Origin: Microbulbifer sp. YPW1
GTDB lineage: Bacteria > Pseudomonadota > Gammaproteobacteria > Pseudomonadales > Cellvibrionaceae
Assembly: GCF_013367775.1 (NCBI RefSeq)
Contig: NZ_CP055157.1
Coordinates: forward strand, 3,732,001-3,796,000
Direction: 5' to 3'
DNA length: 64,000 bases
The stretch's first letter is position 1. Each line of letters opens with the position of its first letter. Below the pieces are notes generated by a model. It was not told the DNA's origin. It was given only the letters and a program-made list of their open reading frames with translations, and did not search any database. Positions 46,782 to 54,969 of the stretch are shown one piece after another. A program made the translations under genes and the position numbers.

Positions 46782-49736
46782 ATGGAAATCAAAAAAGGAC
46801 TACTGGCGCTCGCCATTAGCGCCACCTTGGGCAGTACCGCCGTATTGGCGGCGGATACTTCAGGGGGGACCCTGAAGGGGCAGGTAATCAGTGCGCGCGG
46901 TGAGGTCTTGGCCGGCGCTGAAATTACTGTGACGCACATCGGCAAGGGATTTACACGCACGGTCACCAGTAACGCAAAGGGTGAATACAACCTGCGCAAT
47001 TTGCCAGTGGGCGAGTACACCCTGCGTTTTGAAAAAGAGGGTTACGACACAGCGAGCACGCCAGAGGTGCTGGTGCGGGTGGGGCAGGCCGTTGTCTACG
47101 ACGGGACACTGGCCGAACCCGGGGAAGTGTTGGAAATCGTTGAAGTGACCGGCAGCATGCGGCGTCCGGTCGATACCGGCTCCTCCACCGCGGGTGTCGT
47201 CATCACCCAGGAGAAGCTGGAACTGCTACCGGTCAATACCGGATTTGAAGCGATGGCGCAGCTTGCACCGGGTGTTGTGAGTGCCGGTGGTAGCAGTTTC
47301 AACGGTGCTTCCAGCTTCGGCGGTGCGTCCTCTGCGGAGAATGGCTATTACCTGAATGGATTGAATGTATCCAATATCAAAACCGGGCTTGGTTCCATTG
47401 CCCTGCCGTGGGAGGCCATCAGCCAGACCCAGGTCAAGACCGGGGCGATCGACCCGGAATTCGGCGGTGCCCTGGGAGGGATCATCAATGCGGTCTCGAA
47501 GTCTGGTAACAACGAATTCAATTTCGGCTCACAGCTGCGTATGGACCCGGATGGATTGCGCAGCCAGCACAGTTCGGTGCGCAATGCGGCCGGGGAGTAC
47601 ACCCTCAATACCGAGCAGAGCGAGATGGATTTCCACGAGGCGCAGGTGTGGGCCAGTGGCCCGATTGTTCCCGACAAAGCGTTCTTCTACGCCTTGTACA
47701 GCCCGCGCAAAACGGACGATCAATGGGCGAGCGGCTCCAGCTTTTACGATCGCACGCGGGAGGAAGACCGCTGGTTGGTAAAGCTTGACTGGTTTATCAA
47801 CGAAGACCATGCAGTGGACTTCACCGCTATCAATAATGAAGAAAATGGTGAATACCAGAGCTTTTCCTATACTCCGGATCAAAATCAGGTCGGCGATTAT
47901 CTCGGAGAAACCAAAAGTCGAGAGGGCGGCCAGGTATACGGGATGCACTACAACGGTCGCCTGACCGATGCACTTACCGTGGACCTGACCGCTGGCCGTA
48001 CCCAGGAGACGGTATACAACTCTGCCCTGAACAACTTGCCTTCCGTGTACGACTGTCGCGCTACCTGCGTCAGTTTCAGTAACCACAGTGATTCGACGAT
48101 TTACGACGAGGACTATATCCGCGATCAGGTACGTCTGGATTTGAGTTATGACCTGCTGGATCACGCCATCAAGGTGGGCGTGGATCACAGTACCGTGGAT
48201 GTGTTCTATCAGGAAAACCAGAACGGCGAGGGCGACGCCCGCGGCTGGTGGCAACAGCGTCTCGCCACGGACAACGATCCCTCTCTGCAGCCGCAGGGCA
48301 CAAGTCTCGTTCAGCGCCGGATTCGCGTACGCGGTACCGACTCAACGGTAAGTGCAACGGCGCTCTACCTGCAGGATTCGTGGACGGTCACCGATGATTT
48401 CACCCTGAACCTCGGTGCCCGCTACGAGCAGTTTGAAAATACCGTAACCGGTGGGGAAGCCTTCGTGAAAAATGAAGGTATCTCGCCGCGAATCCAGGCA
48501 ATCTGGGACTTTAACGGGGACGGTAACAGCAAGGCGTTTGCCACTTACGGGCGCTACTACCAGCCGGTTTCCGCCAACATGAACATCACTCAGGGTTCTT
48601 ACTCCCGCGAGACGTTCGATTATTACGAACCGGGAACCACCGACACCGGCGGCCGGGTCGCTTTGAACGAAGACGGCTCACCTAGCCGTGGTGACCTGCT
48701 GCATAGCTACGTGCGTCAGCAGGGTATTGTGGAGCCGGAACTGATTGCCAGCGGTAATCTCGAAGGTATGTACTCTGACGAGTTCACCCTCGGTATGGAA
48801 ACACTGGTGCTGGACGGTATGGTACTTGGTGTTCGCGGTGTATACCGGGATCTCAAGCGATCGGTGGAAGACTCGGATATTGGCCCGGTACTGAGCAATT
48901 ATCTGGAAGCAAATGGTATCGAGGATAACGTTGGCCAGAGCAGCTATTACGTACTACTTAATCCCGGTGAAGACGTCAACATCCGCTATGACTTTGACGG
49001 TGATGGACAGCCAGACAGCGTGAGCCTTTCTGCCGAAGAGCTGGCACTGCCCAAAGCGTCGCGACGGTATCTCGCACTCGAGACATCCCTGCGTGGCCAG
49101 GTTAGCGACCAGCTGTTCCTGGATGCTTCCTATACGTGGTCGCACAGTTACGGCAATACGGAAGGACTGGTACGGACTGACAACAACCAGGCCGATCCGG
49201 GCTGGACCACATCTTATGATTACGCCGACCTGATGGACCACGGATACGGTGATCTTCCCAATGACCATCGCCACGCTTTCAAACTGAATGGCTACTACGA
49301 TCTCAGTGATGACCTGACCTTTGGCTTTGTTACCTCACTGGTTTCCGGGCGGCCGCAGAACTATTTCAGTATTCATCCTGCAGGCGTGGATAGCTGTGCT
49401 GAGGGCAGTCCCTGGAGCGACTGCATCAGTCAGTACTACGGGGAAGCTTCGTTCTATGACGAAAGCGGCAACCCGGCACCGCGTGGCTCGGCCGGTAACC
49501 TGCCCTGGAGCAAGCAACTGGATTTGTCCCTTGCCTATCGTATGCCGCTATTTGATGGAGATCTCTTGCTCAAGGGCACCATCTACAATGCGCTGAATGA
49601 CGATGCACCGTTGGATGTCAACGAGATCCGCTCGGTACAGGGCACCAATGGGCTGGAAATCAATCCGGACTATGGACTGACTGAAATGAGAAGTCGCGCG
49701 CGTTACTTCAGTCTGGTGGCCCGCTATGATTTCTGA
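46782..49736 (+). CDS. TonB-dependent receptor, Oar-like, with carboxypeptidase-regulatory domain
   Basis: The ATG at 46782 opens a signal peptide (KKGLLALAISATLGSTAVLA-AD); in-frame sequence upstream is promoter DNA. The 984-residue product has a CarboxypepD_reg/CNA-B-like N-terminal domain (LKGQVISARGEVLAGAEITVT, residues about 28-110), a plug domain (VEVTGSMRRPVD onward) and a long beta barrel ending in FSLVARYDF. Receptors with this N-terminal domain usually carry large or peptide substrates in proteobacteria. Divergence from a POT peptide transporter and the shared operators suggest uptake of collagen or gelatin peptides. Substrate is inference. Confidence 0.9.
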   Translation: MEIKKGLLALAISATLGSTAVLAADTSGGTLKGQVISARGEVLAGAEITVTHIGKGFTRTVTSNAKGEYNLRNLPVGEYTLRFEKEGYDTASTPEVLVRVGQAVVYDGTLAEPGEVLEIVEVTGSMRRPVDTGSSTAGVVITQEKLELLPVNTGFEAMAQLAPGVVSAGGSSFNGASSFGGASSAENGYYLNGLNVSNIKTGLGSIALPWEAISQTQVKTGAIDPEFGGALGGIINAVSKSGNNEFNFGSQLRMDPDGLRSQHSSVRNAAGEYTLNTEQSEMDFHEAQVWASGPIVPDKAFFYALYSPRKTDDQWASGSSFYDRTREEDRWLVKLDWFINEDHAVDFTAINNEENGEYQSFSYTPDQNQVGDYLGETKSREGGQVYGMHYNGRLTDALTVDLTAGRTQETVYNSALNNLPSVYDCRATCVSFSNHSDSTIYDEDYIRDQVRLDLSYDLLDHAIKVGVDHSTVDVFYQENQNGEGDARGWWQQRLATDNDPSLQPQGTSLVQRRIRVRGTDSTVSATALYLQDSWTVTDDFTLNLGARYEQFENTVTGGEAFVKNEGISPRIQAIWDFNGDGNSKAFATYGRYYQPVSANMNITQGSYSRETFDYYEPGTTDTGGRVALNEDGSPSRGDLLHSYVRQQGIVEPELIASGNLEGMYSDEFTLGMETLVLDGMVLGVRGVYRDLKRSVEDSDIGPVLSNYLEANGIEDNVGQSSYYVLLNPGEDVNIRYDFDGDGQPDSVSLSAEELALPKASRRYLALETSLRGQVSDQLFLDASYTWSHSYGNTEGLVRTDNNQADPGWTTSYDYADLMDHGYGDLPNDHRHAFKLNGYYDLSDDLTFGFVTSLVSGRPQNYFSIHPAGVDSCAEGSPWSDCISQYYGEASFYDESGNPAPRGSAGNLPWSKQLDLSLAYRMPLFDGDLLLKGTIYNALNDDAPLDVNEIRSVQGTNGLEINPDYGLTEMRSRARYFSLVARYDF

Positions 49737-49784
49737 TTGAATCATTGACCTGGCCCACTCAAAAGGTAGGGCTGCAGAGAACAC

Positions 49785-49813
49785 AAAATCCCGGCCACGA
49801 GCCGGGATTTTTT
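49785..49813 (+). terminator. Terminator of the Oar-like receptor gene
   Basis: Stem aatcccggc / gccgggatt with a cacga loop, then a T run; about 50 bases past the stop codon. Confidence 0.88.
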
Positions 49814-49859
49814 ATGTCCGGGGTTTGCGTCACCAAGCAGGGAGTGACAATCAGCGGGC

Positions 49860-49884
49860 AAAAAAAAGCGCCGCAGAGCGGCGC
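49860..49884 (-). terminator. Minus-strand terminator of the second receptor gene
   Basis: Stem gcgccgc / gcggcgc, three-base loop; eight A before it (T run on the minus strand). It lies about 115 bases past the stop of the second receptor. Confidence 0.85.
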
Positions 49885-49998
49885 ATAAGCAGAGAGGTCC
49901 AACGTTCTCTGTAAGAAAGCCCCTCGGGGCAAGTACCTGTGAGTACGATCGAGTACTATTTAGTAAGACGACAGGCCGTGGTGAATACGTTTAATGCC

Positions 49999-52848
49999 TC
50001 AGAACTTGAGCTGGGCCCCCGCGTACAAGGTGCGTCCCAGCAGCGAATAGTTGGCTGAACCATAGGATGTGTAGGGATGGTCGGTCCAACGCTCATCGCT
50101 CAGGTTGTTGACGCCCAGGTACAGCTGCGTCGATTCCACAATCTGGTATCCCGCCCACAGATTGAAGTAGAGGGAGTCTTTTACTTCACTGCTTTCGTAG
50201 CGCTCTGCGCGGCCATCCAGGTCAATAGGCCCACCCTGGGTAAACTTGGTGGTCAGGCTCACCGACAGATCATTCAGGTAGTAGCTGGTGCGAAGATCCG
50301 CTTTCCATTTGGGCACGCCAAACTCGCCGAGATAGTCCGTGGTTTCCAGCTCCCCGGTAAGGTTGTTGGTGGCAGAATAGGAACTCTCCAGCTGACGCGT
50401 AGTGACGAGGTTAAACCGCATATCGCCGGGCAGATTGAACGCGTCCACCAGGCTAAACTGGTAATCCGCTTCAATATCCACACCGGTGCGGCGTGAGCCA
50501 TCCGCATTGATGTAGGTATCGCGGACGGACTCGACATCGCCGCTCGCGGCGCGCACAACCTGGGTACAGAAATCGTTGTTAACACTTTCCGAATCCACGC
50601 ACAGCGCCAGGGTGTTGCTCGCTCCAAAGCGCACGATCATGTCGGTCAGATCGATATCGTAGTAGTCGATTGAAATATTGAGGCCATCGATGGACGACGG
50701 CGTGAATACAAAGCCCGCGGTAAAGGTCGTCGCATCTTCTTCCTTGAGATCCTGGTTGCCCTCAGAAATTACCCGGCCACGCTGGCCCTTGAGGTTGGAG
50801 TCCCAGCCGGCATCGATACCCAATGCGGCGCAGTTGGCGGCGCGGCGACCGTCGGCGGGGCCGCCATCAATTTCATCGGCATCACAAGGGTCGGTCAGGT
50901 CGGTATAGCCGATACTGGTACCGAGGTACATTTCGCCCAGTTGCGGGGCGCGCACGGCTTTGGAGTACACAGTGCGGAAACGCAGGCTGTCGTTGATCGC
51001 CCAGTTAAGCCCGGTTTTCCAGCTGGTAAAGTTGGCGGCTTCGGTGGAGTATTCTGCACCGCGAACTGCCGCTTCGAACTCCAGGCTCTGCATGAGTGGC
51101 AAGTCGGCGAGTAGTGGAACCAGCAGTTCCCCGTAGGCTTCATGAACCGTGCGGCTCACGTCATCAATGGCGGTTTGCTGGGAGCTCAGTACGCCGGATT
51201 TCCACAGCTCGGAAGGCTGGTAGTCGAGGCTTTCGTAGCGAGATTCAAAGCCTGCACCGAATTTCGCAAACCCCGCCGGCAATTCGAGCAGATCCCCCGT
51301 CAGGTTTGCAGCGAATGCATGCTGCTCCACATCCGTATTGGTGGTATGGGTGGCCATGACGTAGTCGTGTACAGCGTCAGACGAAGGCGTAAATGGTGAG
51401 AAGTCCGGGCAAGTTCCGTCCTCTACACAAGGGCCGATCAGGGTGAAATTACTGCTGTCTAAACGGTCGTAACGCAGGCTATTGCCCTGGGTGAGCTGGG
51501 AGTCCGTCATGCCGGTATTGAAGTAGGTGTCCCATTTCCAGCCATTTTTAAACTCGCCTTCGAGGGTTGCGCTGACCGCGACATATTCCCGCTCGGTGGT
51601 ATGCCAGCGGGGGCCAGCATTGGAGAAGGTATAAGGCAGTAAAAGCCAGTTGTCGCCGTAGTCGGACAATACCTGCTGCACACCGGTGGGTATGGCGATG
51701 CCGTTTGACTCAAGATCTTCAACCGTCGTCCAGGTACCCCAGATAAAATCGGGATCGATTTCATCGTAAGACTCGGTCTTCGAGTACATAAGGTCCGCTG
51801 AGAAGCGCGTAGTGTCGGTCAGGTCATAGGTGACGCGACTGTAGCCATTCAAGCGCTCGAACGGGCTGCGGGCAAAGTTGTACGCGTTGGGATCGTAACC
51901 ACTGCCGTCGGTTGCCATCCATCCCTGGGAAAGGGCAGACGCTGGTGTCCTCAGTTGCGCCTGATCACCATTCAGCTGGTACCAGTCGCTTTCGCCGTAT
52001 TCCGGATTCCATACACCAAAAGCATTTCCGGTGATATTGAAGTCCGGGTAGGTGATGTTGTTGTGGATGATGAAATCCGGGATACCATCTTCCGGGCCCG
52101 TATTTTCCGGGTTGGGAATATAGCGTGTGCGGCCCGCAGCACTTTCGCGATCGCGATAGTAGAGAGGCTTCTGCTCGAAGTAGTCCAGGGATAAAGCGAA
52201 ATTACCGCGGTTGTCTGCAAAGTTTTCACCGAAGGTGAAAGTGAGGGATCCGTTGTCCGCGCCACCTTCTTCGGTGGTGCCCAGCTGGGTCCGCACGGAA
52301 ACACCCTCATAGTTGTCTTTGAGGATGAAATTCACCACACCAGCGACCGCATCGGCACCGTAGACAGCGGATGCACCACCGGTCAGCACCTCTATGCGCT
52401 CCACCAGTTCCGCGGGAATCATGCCAATTTCGGTGACCATGGTGTTGTTGTCACTGGTGATCTGCACCGGGCGGTGCCCGTTTACCAGCGACAGGGTCCG
52501 TTTGACGCCAAGGTCCCGCATATCCAGCGCATTGAGGCCGGAGTTACCAAATGAATAGCTGCCACTGGTGGCATCGTAGCCGGAACCAAACTGAGGCATG
52601 GTCGAGAGCACCTCGTTCAGGTTCAGCTCACCGGTCATCTGAATCGCTTCTTTATCGATCACCGATGTGGGCGATGGCGTATCAAAAGTGGAGCGCTGAA
52701 TTCTCGATCCGGTTACCACCAGTTCCTCGACGAGCGCTGCATCCCCGACATTGCTGTCGGCATTGTCGTTCGTCGCGGATTGTGACAGGGCGGAATGACT
52801 GGCGGTCGCCGCAATGGCGATGGCCAGCAGTTTCTTGGAGGTCTGCAT
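49999..52848 (-). CDS. TonB-dependent receptor
   Basis: 949 residues with a signal peptide (KLLAIAIAATASHSALS). A TonB-box-like ELVVTGSRI follows at about 42, then the plug domain (PTSVIDKEAI ... ELNLNEVLSTMPQFGSG, LVNGHRP, IEVLTGGASAVYGADAVAGVVNFI) and a beta barrel ending in LYAGAQLKF. AAGGGG precedes the ATG. Two putative operators lie 33 and 72 bases upstream. It sits between the Oar-like receptor and the collagenases, so uptake of collagen-derived oligopeptides is a reasonable guess. The plug is the TonB-dependent type used for diverse peptides, sugars and siderophores. Confidence 0.92.
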   Translation of the reverse strand: MQTSKKLLAIAIAATASHSALSQSATNDNADSNVGDAALVEELVVTGSRIQRSTFDTPSPTSVIDKEAIQMTGELNLNEVLSTMPQFGSGYDATSGSYSFGNSGLNALDMRDLGVKRTLSLVNGHRPVQITSDNNTMVTEIGMIPAELVERIEVLTGGASAVYGADAVAGVVNFILKDNYEGVSVRTQLGTTEEGGADNGSLTFTFGENFADNRGNFALSLDYFEQKPLYYRDRESAAGRTRYIPNPENTGPEDGIPDFIIHNNITYPDFNITGNAFGVWNPEYGESDWYQLNGDQAQLRTPASALSQGWMATDGSGYDPNAYNFARSPFERLNGYSRVTYDLTDTTRFSADLMYSKTESYDEIDPDFIWGTWTTVEDLESNGIAIPTGVQQVLSDYGDNWLLLPYTFSNAGPRWHTTEREYVAVSATLEGEFKNGWKWDTYFNTGMTDSQLTQGNSLRYDRLDSSNFTLIGPCVEDGTCPDFSPFTPSSDAVHDYVMATHTTNTDVEQHAFAANLTGDLLELPAGFAKFGAGFESRYESLDYQPSELWKSGVLSSQQTAIDDVSRTVHEAYGELLVPLLADLPLMQSLEFEAAVRGAEYSTEAANFTSWKTGLNWAINDSLRFRTVYSKAVRAPQLGEMYLGTSIGYTDLTDPCDADEIDGGPADGRRAANCAALGIDAGWDSNLKGQRGRVISEGNQDLKEEDATTFTAGFVFTPSSIDGLNISIDYYDIDLTDMIVRFGASNTLALCVDSESVNNDFCTQVVRAASGDVESVRDTYINADGSRRTGVDIEADYQFSLVDAFNLPGDMRFNLVTTRQLESSYSATNNLTGELETTDYLGEFGVPKWKADLRTSYYLNDLSVSLTTKFTQGGPIDLDGRAERYESSEVKDSLYFNLWAGYQIVESTQLYLGVNNLSDERWTDHPYTSYGSANYSLLGRTLYAGAQLKF

Positions 52849-52880
52849 ATGCTGTTCCCCTTGTAGTGTTATGTTTTATT

Positions 52881-52929
52881 TTGTGTGCAAGAGCACATTA
52901 ACACTAACCAAATGTGCTTTTGTGTGCAA
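52881..52929. promoter_or_regulatory. Two putative operators TTGNRYRCAA, second receptor promoter
   Basis: TTGTGTGCAA at 52881-52890 and again at 52920-52929, identical in sequence, 39 bases apart. They lie just upstream of the receptor start, where repression would be effective. Confidence 0.65.
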
Positions 52930-53088
52930 TGGGTTTTTTCTGTGGTTTGCAGCTAGCAGTGTGAGAGTAGGGCTGGAGCGGCTACAGCGAGGTTCATCGT
53001 TGGGCAGATCCGCCGGAAAACTTGGCGGGTGGACAGGTGGAGGGAGACTGCCGCAGGCGGTTGCCTGCGGCACGAACTTACCGCGATC

Positions 53089-54873
53089 TCATCCGAGATG
53101 GCGGTGTTGTTCTCCGGCGGAGAGCTCCAGCGGCTGGAGATAGTCGCGATATAGGTAGCGGTATAGCCGGCGCGGTAACTTCTCCGGCTCAGCGGCCGTT
53201 TTTTCTGTACTCGCTCTTTGTGTTAGCCAGTCGGCAAAGGCCGGTTGCAGGGTATCTGCGAGTTTTTCGAGCTCCGCCGTATAGCCTTCGAAATCGTCAG
53301 CGCGAAGGTGGTCGGCCAGGCGTGACAAGTGGCTTCGGTCCTGTTGGTACAGGAACTGGATGGCGAGGTAGCTCCAGGAGTAAACCCGGGTAGAACCGTC
53401 TTCATAGGTAGTGGCAAAGATATCGGCGAGGCTCGGGTATTCCGATGGACGGCTCTTGTTCAGGTCCCGCTGGGCGCTGTCGTAGTCCTCTCCCTGTGCA
53501 ATATAGTTTGCCAGTCCCTCCGACCACCAGACCATGTGACTGGGGAAATGCCCGAAGCCGCCCCGTTTGTTGAATCGGCCATCCAGATAGTGCACGTACT
53601 CATGCTCCAGATTCCAGATGGTGAAATCCGGGTCCTTCCAGAAGGCCTCGAACGCGATGAAGCGCGCCTGATTACCCGGCTCCTCCGGCGTGCCTTCCAG
53701 ATACATGCCGCCATTGTTGGTATTGATATCGAATAACAGCGAGGCGTACTGGTTGTATTGACTGTAATTGTCGAACACGACTACCTCGAGCTTGTTATTG
53801 TGATCTTTGGCTACGGGTTGCCCGTCACTCGCCAGCTTGAAGTGGAAGTCCTGTTCCTGTGCGAGCATCTTTTCACAGGCGCTTAGCAGCGCGGCATCGC
53901 CCATGCTGTTGGCTCTGATTACCAAAGATTCCGAGCAATCGTGGGTAATCGGCAGCGCGATAGATTCATCCGGCAAGGCACAGCGCTCGGGAAATTCCTC
54001 CTCACACGCACTTTTTCCGCGAAACGATGTGACCAGATATGGCCGGGTATACAGTGCTTGTTGCTGTGCCTGGCTCAAGCCAGTGAGGTCTCTGGAAAGC
54101 AACCGCCACACAGTTTCGTCCAGAAGTTTGCCCTGTTCTTCGTCCATCAATAGCTGCAGATTACCCAGTGCCCACAAAGCGTGATTCAGCGGCCAGCTGC
54201 GCTCATCGGTGAATCCATTGTCACTGCGAGAAAAATCGAGCAGCGTGCTTTCCAGGCGCTTGTGATCTAAAAGGGTGTCGGCAATCATTTGGTTGCTGCG
54301 TGCCTGGTAGCCAAGAAAACCAACTGCACGGAGACTCTCCCAAAGGGCATATTGTTTGGGTGCGGATAGATCGCCGCTCTGGTATCGCTCAAGAACCGCG
54401 AGAAGCGTATCCATATGGGGTTGTAATCGGGCGGCCAGAGGGTCCCTGTCGTAGAAGCGGAAGAGGGTGACGGCGAAGTGCTCCTGCAAGCGTGCCGCTT
54501 GGTCGCCGTCCGCGCTGAACGCCGGGTGCTCACGAAGTCTGGTAATTACCGTATCCAGCGTCAGCCACTGTATATGGTCAATGGGTTCGTACGGCCCGAA
54601 GTAGCTGTAGGCGCGCAAAAAATACAACAGCCGGTCCACCTCGCCGAGGTCGGGATTCGATGTGGAGAGTAATTGGCCGAGATGTTCAATGGATCTGTGA
54701 AAATGTTCGGGCGTATGGATATCGCCGGTTTGCCACAGTTGACTGTCGGGGGAAAGTATTTGGGCAACTTCGTCATTCGTGCCTTGCTTGAGGCTGCAGG
54801 CACTGATGATTACCGCCACGATGGCGGAGAGTAAAGTGAACCTTGTAGGTAGAGAATATATGGAATACATCAA
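53089..54873 (-). CDS. M9 family collagenase, lipoprotein
   Basis: 594 residues. The N-terminus has a hydrophobic segment ending in a lipobox-like ISAC (near residue 26), so the enzyme is probably surface or periplasm anchored. The M9 N-terminal region fills about 40-380, with LEVVVFDNYSQYNQYASLLF and NTNNGGMYLEG. The zinc motif HEYVHYLDGRFN lies near residue 424 and the third ligand in WWSEGLANYI near 449. No PPC or PKD domain follows. It cuts collagen or its gelatin peptides. It lies 96 bases after the larger M9 gene in the same direction, probably an operon. A cell-bound enzyme would keep products near the uptake receptors. Confidence 0.92.
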   Translation of the reverse strand: MMYSIYSLPTRFTLLSAIVAVIISACSLKQGTNDEVAQILSPDSQLWQTGDIHTPEHFHRSIEHLGQLLSTSNPDLGEVDRLLYFLRAYSYFGPYEPIDHIQWLTLDTVITRLREHPAFSADGDQAARLQEHFAVTLFRFYDRDPLAARLQPHMDTLLAVLERYQSGDLSAPKQYALWESLRAVGFLGYQARSNQMIADTLLDHKRLESTLLDFSRSDNGFTDERSWPLNHALWALGNLQLLMDEEQGKLLDETVWRLLSRDLTGLSQAQQQALYTRPYLVTSFRGKSACEEEFPERCALPDESIALPITHDCSESLVIRANSMGDAALLSACEKMLAQEQDFHFKLASDGQPVAKDHNNKLEVVVFDNYSQYNQYASLLFDINTNNGGMYLEGTPEEPGNQARFIAFEAFWKDPDFTIWNLEHEYVHYLDGRFNKRGGFGHFPSHMVWWSEGLANYIAQGEDYDSAQRDLNKSRPSEYPSLADIFATTYEDGSTRVYSWSYLAIQFLYQQDRSHLSRLADHLRADDFEGYTAELEKLADTLQPAFADWLTQRASTEKTAAEPEKLPRRLYRYLYRDYLQPLELSAGEQHRHLG

Positions 54874-54969
54874 GCGAGATTCTCCAAGCTCTTTTAGTAA
54901 TTTCTTATCGAAGAGTTAAAGGCAGCAACCCCGGCACCAGGCCGGGATTGACTACCCGTTTGCGAGTGG

